From: Symbiodinium microadriaticum
Lineage: Eukaryota > Sar > Dinophyceae > Suessiales > Symbiodiniaceae
Reading direction: 5' to 3'
DNA length: 64,000 nt
Assembly (NCBI GenBank): GCA_001939145.1
Contig: LSRX01000529.1
Coordinates: 209,765-273,764 of the forward strand
Shown here: positions 51,525 to 61,300 of the stretch, one piece after another
Layout: every line of letters begins with the position of its first letter
How positions within the stretch are numbered: the first letter of the stretch is position 1
Position numbers and translations under genes: made by a program
Notes under the pieces: model-generated
The model's input: only the letters and a program-made list of their open reading frames with translations
Database searches by the model: none
What the model was told of the DNA's origin: nothing

Positions 51525-52271
51525 TAGTGGTAGTACTACTACTCTTTCTCATCATTCCTTTCAATATCCGACTTCCCGAGATCCCACTTCCTGGGCGTTC
51601 GAATGTGGCAACGGCGGGAAGAGCTTTACCTCTGAGCGACCACTCAAATAACACACACACACACAAACACACACGCNNNNNNNNNNNNNNNNNNNNNNNN
51701 NNNNNNNNNNNNNNNNNNNNNNNNNNNNNNNNNNNNNNNNNNNNNNNNNNNNNNNNNNNNNNNNNNNNNNNNNNNNNNNNNNNNNNNNNNNNNNNNNNNN
51801 NNNNNNNNNNNNNNNNNNNNNNNNNNNNNNNNNNNNNNNNNNNNNAACTCCGTACGCTACCCTCTCATGCAACCAAAAAAGGTATCCAAGAGGCCCAGGG
51901 AAATCGCCGTCCATGTTGCCCATGCACCAGAAGATAGGCTCTTGCGTGCACATGATAATCCTGAGCTTGAGGTGTAGGGTATCCGAATTACTATCTATAT
52001 ATTACTGTTGGCCAAGTTCCTTCCGTCGCGGTTTTTTGCAGTCGGCTGACTCGTCAAACTGACGTCGTCGTGGGAAGATACTGCTGATAATATACGACGC
52101 ACAAGTACGATACTGGAAAGCAGCAGCACTATCAGCAGCAGCAATGGTGGCAGTTGACTCTGGGTGGTAGCAGTGCCCGTAGCGGTAGTGGGGAGTAGAA
52201 GTAGTAGTAGTAGTAGTCGTCGTCGTCGTCGTAGTAGTAGTAGTAGTAGTAGCAGGAGTTAGTAGCAGGAG

Positions 52272-52311
<40 letters not shown>

Positions 52312-52312
52312 G

Positions 52313-52354
<42 letters not shown>

Positions 52355-55300
52355 TTTCTCATCATTCCTTTCAATATCCGACTTCCCGAGATCCCACTTC
52401 CTGGGCGTTCGAATGTGGCAACGGCGGGAAGAGCTTTACCTCTGAGCGACCACTCAAATAACACACACACACACAAACACACACGCACCCACACTCGTGC
52501 ATACATGTATGTCTGTATATTTACACATATACATGTATGTGTCTGTGTACGTATGTATGTAGTTGTTTAGTTACATGTCCACACATACAGTTGTGTACAC
52601 TCGCACAAACACAGCAAAAGTGATATATACATAACAAATACAGTCGCCTGCTCTTCATGCATACATGAATCGCGACTAAGTACAGTCAACAATGTAGAAA
52701 CACAGCTAAATACATGGGAGCATGTATGGGAGTATGCGCGTCTGTATGTATGTACGTATGTATGTATGCACCACGAACATGACAAAATCATGTGCTTGCA
52801 ATCTCTCCTCCTCTGCGCCTGTCTCTTTCTCAAAGATGTGTGCAGACTATCAGAAAGGCATGCACACCAGCACAGCCGACAAGGACCGTCGCCAGCACCG
52901 GGACAACCCTTACCTTCAGCACGAGCGGCTGAGCACGCACTTGGGCACCGGGATGCCGTGGAACCTGCACTCTGGTCTCAAGGTATCTCTCTTTGTTTTA
53001 CCGATGAAAATGTCCAGGCTTGGGGAAGGGTGTAGAGCTGCGTGTTGTGCAGGATCCTACTTGGTGAAGATTTTCTGGGTGACCGGTAACGGATGCTTAC
53101 ACTTCGCAGGCATTCTGACGCATGGCGATTCCGAAAAGCGCGCTGGGGAGGACGTCCAAGGGCTTTGCAGCTGACGGCTTCAAGATTCACAAAACTTGAC
53201 ATGGAAGCAAGCTTTTTGAAGTCTGGGGCTGCACACATTGGCGTGGGGATGGTGAGGATAGTACTTATTAAACACCCTTGAATCATGAAGAAGTGCGTTA
53301 TACACATCATTATTATTAGTTGAACCATCATGGCAATCATCCTCATCAGTGAAATGATCAGGCCACGATCATCATCATCATCGTCACCGTCAACATCATC
53401 ATCATGAGCAGCTTCTTTCACCTTGGTGTTCCTCATCTTTTTCTTCTTCGCTTGAACTTGATACGAGGCACTATGCCAAGTCGAATGAATCTTGCAAAAA
53501 CGCTCTTCACTGTGATTCTCCACTAGGATACAGGCTTGCCCCAGACACCACCCCCGCGAGGCCCCCGTTGCCACGTCTAGGTTGCAAACAGTTTCCCGCA
53601 TACAACATCGTACTTCGACTTCCTAAATCCAGCGCTGTAACCTTAGCCTTAACCCCAAACCTCAAATCCTTTGTCAACCCGAACTGCCTAAACCCTAAAG
53701 CTTGGGAGTGTTGAAAAAGCGAAGACCCATGCGTTGGAGATGGGCCTCATGACGTCTCCGGCACGGAAGTCAGCGATAACGAGTCGCACCTGTCCTTTGT
53801 CTCTGGATTTGTTTGGTTTAGGGATTCTTTGGTATAGAGTTCACGTGATTTTCGAAAAAAACCTAGTGTCGATCTGGCAGGCAGACGAGTGGCCTACCCC
53901 GGATCTTTCAACCCTTGAGGAAAATCCTTCTGCGCAGGGGCCTCCTGCATTCCTACACCCAACCAGGCGAGTTCAAAGCTTGGGCTAAACCCACAAAAGG
54001 TTTGGGCTCTCTTCGAGGCTAGGATTTATGGAGCCAGTGGCAGCCAGGCATCGGATCAACAAGAAACACCTCGGCCACCGCAGGGACGCACCCGGAGTGC
54101 AAATCTCATGCGAAGTGGAGGGGGTGCTGAGACCTGAGGCTTCCGCATGCTGCCAAGGTAGATGAAGCATCGGCAGATGAAAACAACGAGGTTCTCAGTC
54201 TCACCCATTTGGCTGTCGGCATTCCTTGTGAAGACAGACTGGCCTCGGCCGCAGGTCAAAACGGATGCGAGGGAAGACAATGCCTTCTGCGGCGGACGCG
54301 TTGCGGAGTCGGGAACACGCGGCCACGTGAGCCCGAACCAAGAGTCACTGCACGATCTCTCCAGAAGAGTTGCTGATGATGAAAATTGCCAGGGTGAAGG
54401 CAAAGTAGAGTCGCCTTTGCTGAGACAGTAGAGCTCTAGGTTTCTGCAGGGAACCCTAAACCCTAAAACACAAGTCCGAGCTCTTGCGGCCTCGGGCGGT
54501 CCTTCGCTCTTCAAGCAGTGCGCCTCCTTCCGTTCATACACAGTTTAATGTAGGGGTATATTATACTATAATTATGATAAAATAACAAGGAGCCCCTAAA
54601 ATAGTATAGTATAGGTAGGTTTAGTATAGGTAATTATTCAAGCCCCTAAAGTATACCGGATGCCAAACGATGACGTCTGGATCGAAGCTGCCTGAGAACG
54701 ACGAATATATAGGGGCCTTCATGATTGGAATAGGGTTTTAGGGGGTGATAGGTTCTATGAGAAGGACCCCAAAATAGTATTGGTAATCATTGAGGCCCCT
54801 TGAGTAGGTCGCAGCTGTAGGTGAACACTTCGCGATACTGTCCAGGTGCACTTCCTAGCAGGGGTTCGGGGTTTAGGCTGTTGAGGGAGACCCAAGGACC
54901 AAACTCCCTTTATGGGTTTAGGGTATAAGGTTTAGGGTATAGGGTTTAGGGTATAGGGTTTAGGGTTTAGGGGGAATTTTATAGGTTGTGCATTGAAGGC
55001 TTCTTGCAGCAGCGCATCTCCGCAAGGAAGTGGTACATTACCACCCGCGTCCACATCAGGTCGGAGAACAGCACCTTAGGCAAGGTTCTCGCGGGGTTCA
55101 GGGATCCAGCATGATAACTTGAGCCGGAGCTATTCTGTGTCTATGACAATGGAGATGACGAGGATGAGGGAGATGATGGCTGTGCCATGCTGTGCCTGTG
55201 ATGATGGTGACCGTGACCATGACGTTGACGTGATGACGATGATGCTGATGGTGATGATGATGACGATTGCGATGACGATGATGATTATCATTATGATGGC

Positions 55301-55343
<43 letters not shown>

Positions 55344-58300
55344 GTCATGATCATGACGATGAGGATGACGATGACGATGGCCCTGGTGACGGTAACGCCG
55401 CCGCTGTGACTTAAATATCTTAGTCATAGTCTCAACCATGGCCATGACCAAAGCCCTGGCCATGGCAACGGTCATGGACATAATCGGCGTCGTAGTCGAA
55501 TTCATAGTCGCAGTCGTGGCCGTAGCCGCGGCCGTAGCCGTAGATGTTGTCATCGGAGAAGGATCAGTAACAATGGCAACAGTACAAAGAGCAGATTGTG
55601 TTTAGGACAACGACCGCGACTACCACTCCTTCTGCTGCTGCTTCTGCTGACAACAGTCATTAGCTAGCAGTAAGTTATATTCATACTGCGAGGCGAGGTC
55701 GACGATGACAGCGACGATCATGGCCCCGACTGCTACAGTATTGCTCCCACTCACACTCCTGTTCCCGCTGCTCTTCCGACAACAACCACCGCCACTACCG
55801 TACTACCTCACACCCTTACTACTGCTGCACACCACCACGAGACACAACAGCTACAATACAGCCGAATCTTGCCGGCACGTGCACATACGCAGACATATGC
55901 ACAGACACATACACAAATACAGAGGGAGAGAGAGAGAGAGAGATATATATATATATACACAAACATTACTATACCTGTCTATCTATCATTTATTTGTTTG
56001 TTTGTACGTACGCATTTGCATATACATGCACATATGTATACACACTATACACACACCTCCATATATATACACATCTACATCTATATACAAATACATGCAC
56101 ATTTGTATGTATACATGACATGTGTATATATATATATATGTGTGTATATGTATGTGTATATACATATATATATATATATATAACGTATAATGTATACATA
56201 TATTATACGTATGTATACCTGTACCTGAACCTAAACACATGCCTGTACTTATACCTATACCGGTATATACACCTACACGCATATCTGTACATATACATTG
56301 TACATACGTAAACGTGCAAGTCTTGGTATTCGTTCTGGGCACTTGGAGTTTGTCGGACGAGCAAGGCTCTTGCCGCAACTACCCGGTTTTTGCTGGAATT
56401 GTTACATGGGCTGCGACAGCGGTGCAGACAGACCTAGCTCACTGTCGTTACCAAGGAGCCACCACAGAGTGAACGGCCACACGTGGATCTTTAGATGCTG
56501 CAAGCCACTCAAGAGCCTCCAATGAAACTTCGCTTTTCGTGCTTGGCGTGCCCAGTGACAAAGAGCTGGTATGCCGGTATCAGCCACCATTCTACGGGCG
56601 AAATCGCGAGATACGCTACTGCCATGACCTGAAAACGCCAAAGTCCCACCTGGGCAAAGTTGCCCTCGCCATCTTGCACCAGGTGCCTCTGCGGGTGATA
56701 AAGTTGTGTGGTGACCATCTTGCAGAATCTAGGCTCGAGGAGGTTGTTCAACTGCTCCGTCTATTTGGGTTGGCGAGTGACGGGCCCAACCTATCCCCAT
56801 AGGAACACACATGATTCCCAAAGGCCACTGAAGCCTGGCTTCAACCCTCTAAACCATAAGCCCCTCATGAATATACCACGCGAGGTTAGAGCGGTCTACT
56901 GGTGCTATTCCCCCAGGTCGAATCACAGGCAAGTCATCGTCTTTAGAAAACTTTAGCCGACCGCCAACAGCAATCCCTGGAAACAAGGATCGGGTTTTGG
57001 ACCCAAGTTTTGGTTTAGGGTTTAGGTTCGTGTGCCGAGATGCTTGATGTAGTAGTTCACCCGACGATGTCCTGGATGACCATTGCAACAACTCTCGGAA
57101 TTTCTCGGGTACGAAAAACCGGCGAGGCTAGCAAGTCTCTTCGGTCTTGTCTTGCCTTTGCCCTTCCATTTTCAATTTCGCACTAGACAGCCTAAAACCA
57201 AAGACTAACACCGAAATGGGTTCAGTTGCGACGGCGTCCTTGGACAGAAATTCGCGACCGCCAGATCAAGCCATCCAGAAGTGGCCAGATCAACTGACGG
57301 GCATCCACACCTGCAATGGTTCAGGTCGCTTAGGCTGTCCGCCGACAGTCTCTCAGTCTCAAGACAGCGAAACGGAGGAATCCTACGACTGAAAATGCTC
57401 TCTAAGACTCTAAGTTTCCTCGATATATACTGCGCATAGCCATTGAAAGTACAGACGGCAACATCCCATCTCAACCAACAAGCTCAGGCACAGAGCTTGT
57501 GGATGACCTCTGGGTGACGGGTGAACAACGCATCGCAACCTGTCGCAGTGACGGTGTCTTGGGCTGCAGGATCGCACATCCAAAGGGCTAGCAGATGCCC
57601 GAAAGCTTGCCCTCACTTCCATGAGGACCTCAACCTACTTGCAAGGGTAATTATGCCGTATAAACGCCTGTGAAGCTGGAGATATATTTCCTGGATCACG
57701 AGGCTAGGCTTTCGGATGAAGTGCATCTGATCGTGGGTCCCCGATCAATCTAGGGAGCATGAGCGAAGGCCGTCACCACCCACCCTCGACCCATATATTG
57801 CCATAATTCTACAATTCCCTAAACCCTAAACCCTAAACCCTCTAAACCCTACACCCTAAACCATTCCGAATATAACTATTAAAAGTCTCCCTCTGATTGG
57901 GCCACCGTAGTAGTAGTTGTCACGGTCTGCCCGGATCGTGAGGAGGTCTTCGACCATGGCCTGCGCGAAGCCAAGCCAAGAGTGTAAGGGGAGTTAGGGT
58001 TCTAGGGTTTAGGGTTTAGGGTTTTAGGGTTTAGGGGTTTGGGGTTTAGGGTCTAAGGTTTTAGGGTTTAGGGTGTGGGGCTTAGGGTTTAGAGTTTAGG
58101 GTTCAGTCGTTTCGTTTGGCCAACAGTGTAAGGGACTTTAGGGTTTAGGGTTTCGTTTAGCCAACAGTGTAAGGGAGTTTAGGGTCGAGGGTTTCGTTTA
58201 GCCAAGAGTGTAAGGAACTTTAGGGTTTAGGGTTTAGTTTAGTTGTTTTGCTACCTCCATCAATGGACCTGTGTGAGGCACTGCCGTTTCCCAGTATGAC

Positions 58301-61300
58301 TAGATGCGAAATTAGAAGATTCCAAACTGCAGGGAAGCTCCTGACTTTCGTTTCCTGCGCCTTTTGAAGAACAGCCGTCAATGCAATGTAGCACCAAAAC
58401 GAACTTTAAGAGCTTCCCAAGAGCTCAAAGCCCTACAAGCTCGCAGAACCGAGACCGCAGCAAATGCCGGAGCACCCTGAAGCCCCGAAGCCTTAAACCC
58501 TGACTGAAATCTGAAGGAGCCCTTCCGCACACCGGCTGCCTTGGCACAGTTATGGCTTCCACTTTCGATGGACCAGTAGAGAGGTGATATGGATTGGGTC
58601 CCCACCTTGGCTCAGGCACTCAGCGCTGCGGGCTTCTGGATGACATGGGCTGTGGGAGTTGAAACTTATCTCGCAGATAGACAAATAGATAAACAGATAG
58701 AGAAATAGATAGATAGACAGATAGATAAAGAGAGAGATGGATAGATAGACAGACAGATAGATAGACATAGCAGAAGTACACACACACATAAATGTATGTG
58801 TATATATATATACACCCATGTTTATATATATATATATATATATGCGGTTCCACATATATGTTTGGGCTTCGGTGCCTCCTCTAAGCTTTAGGCTTTGAGG
58901 AATGGCGGAGAAGCCTCCGGGCCGAGGCTCCCCCTGCTGCTTTTGCCATGCTCCAGGATTAGGCTATTGGAGTTAGAGGTTCAGGGTTTCGGATTTCGGG
59001 TTTAGGGTTCAGGGTTTCGGATTTCGGGTTTAGGGTTTCGGATTTCGGGTTTAGGGTTTAGGGTTTCGGGTTTAGGGTTTCGGATTTCGGGTTTAGGGCT
59101 TAGCGTTTAGAGGTTCTTATTATAGTGTTCCTTTAAGGACTCTCTGAGCGGGTCTACAGAGCTTTTGTACAGTAAGGGTTCCAGGCCTAAAGAATCAGAA
59201 TAGTAATTTGGGGCGTATTATACTACGTGTTTACTGCATGATGTTTGAGGACTATCACATGGGAGGATACCCGTACGAACTATCCGGAAGCATATACTAT
59301 ACATCATTGTCATCGGCGTCGTCCTGGCGCCGTTGTATTGTCTGTAACGAGAGCTCCCCCGTCGGAGTAGCAACATTCTCAAAAATATATAAACACCGAT
59401 GACTCATGACAGCAGCACAAACTGCTGACATCCCTGCTAAACCCCCAAGCCCTGAACCGAAAGCCCTGGTTGACTAACAACACCCCGGCTGCCAGACCCC
59501 GCCCCCCAAATCCCCAAAATCAGCCATACTGAAGAAAAAAACGGCCCAAAATGAACAAGACATCAAAGCACGCCATACTCCGTAAAGATGGACAGAAGCC
59601 GGGATGCTGAAATCTCAAGGAGCTCCTGTGCCCGTCGCCCGCGGGGTGCAACAGAGATTGCACGGCGCAAGGCCTGAGACTGATGCCACAACCCATGAAC
59701 CCTAAACCCCTAAACCCCTACACCCCTAAAGCCTAAAACACCCACCTACCTGAAAAACCCAGGGTCTTCGGCGACTGCAGTGTCCGACGACATAGGGAGG
59801 TGAGAGGAGGCCCGTGAAGGAACGGACGATTCGTTAGCTATAATATACCACAATGGTATATTATATAGTTTATCATAGTAATTTTATTTATGATGTACTG
59901 TAATCGTATATGATAGGTTATTATAGTACATTGATAAGATACTATATCGGAGCTCTTAGGGTTGCAGTGTCTTGACTGCGAGATTGAGGGTCCGGAGGGT
60001 CCAGCTAGGAAAATGCGAAGCGGCCTTCTCCGAGTTCGTGTTCACCGCTTTCATCACAATCGTGGACCCTGTCACGGGTCTTGCCCCTAAACCCTAAACC
60101 CTAAACTGTGTTTGCCATGGGTGACCACCCAAAAAAAAGGAAGGGCAGAAACATGTACGCCGGGACAGAAGAACTCGAAACCTCAAAGCAAGAACTGCAA
60201 CGACTCCACAGCTTCCGCCGAATCAGCTTCCTTCGCCAAAGCCACGTACAAGAACAAGCAGTAGGGTTTAGGGTTTAGGCTCCTAGTTACTGCTGGAGCA
60301 GTAGCAAGTCATACGAACGTGCAGCGCTGCATAACATCTGGCATGGTGACAGCAGTAGCAACCGAACCGCGGTAGACTGTACTAGATACAGTATCCAGAG
60401 AAATGCACAGCAGCAGAACCACAGCGCTTGCACCTCAAATGAGGGGCTTGCAGTGGAAACATTAGCAAAATGAAGAGTTGGGCCTACTTGTCAAGTATTC
60501 TAGGGGATTTAACGATTAACCTTTGGGAATACACAGGGATTACAATAACCCCAAAAAGGTTACAGGCTACCTACTCCACTACGAAGGGGGCTTTCTCCGA
60601 TGATAAGACCCCAAACTAAACACTCAAACCTCACAACTTATCGCGTTAAGCCGGTAAAGTCCCAAAAACACCCTAAACTTCAACCCTAAACCTCTAAAGC
60701 CCCATTAAAAAACCCCGAGCGCCTTCCAAGATGGTCCGAACCAGGATCTTCGACACCAGGGTCAGCGACCATCGGAAGGCGCTCTCCGCCATGTCGTCCT
60801 GCGGGTGTGGAGGCTCCGTTTAGGGTTTAGGGGTGTAGGGTTTAGGGTTGGGGCTTTGGAGTTTAGGGTTTAGGGTTGGGGCTTTGGAGTTTAGGGTTTA
60901 GGGTTGGGGCTTTGGAGTTTAGGGTTTGGGGCTGTAGGGCTTTGCAGGGTGCATGGATGAAAGAGCTCCACTCAGGAAAAAACGGGGAGAGGAGGGTGGG
61001 CAGCATCTTCGGCAGCACATTTTACAGCGTGTCCACAGCCATCGCCGCAGCAAAAGCTGCACTCACAAAATAATCAACAGTCTCCACCACCTGTTAAATA
61101 ACAAGGTACCCGGGGAAGGCACCGAAGCTCGCAGTAATCACTTCGTTTCTCATATAAACCACGGATGCATAGCACAAGTAAGGGAGCATCGGACAAGACA
61201 AGCCCGAGCTGTGGTTAAGCATGTGCAAACACGTCTAACAATCCAAGTAGTACGAACGCCGCAACGAACTGTTCCATCTAAGCTCTGGATCATGTATCAA

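Noticed and set aside
52941..52964. Longer version of copy A exon 18 ending at a GTAAGG donor
   Set aside because: Although that donor looks stronger, the GIPVP frame meets a TGA four bases before it.
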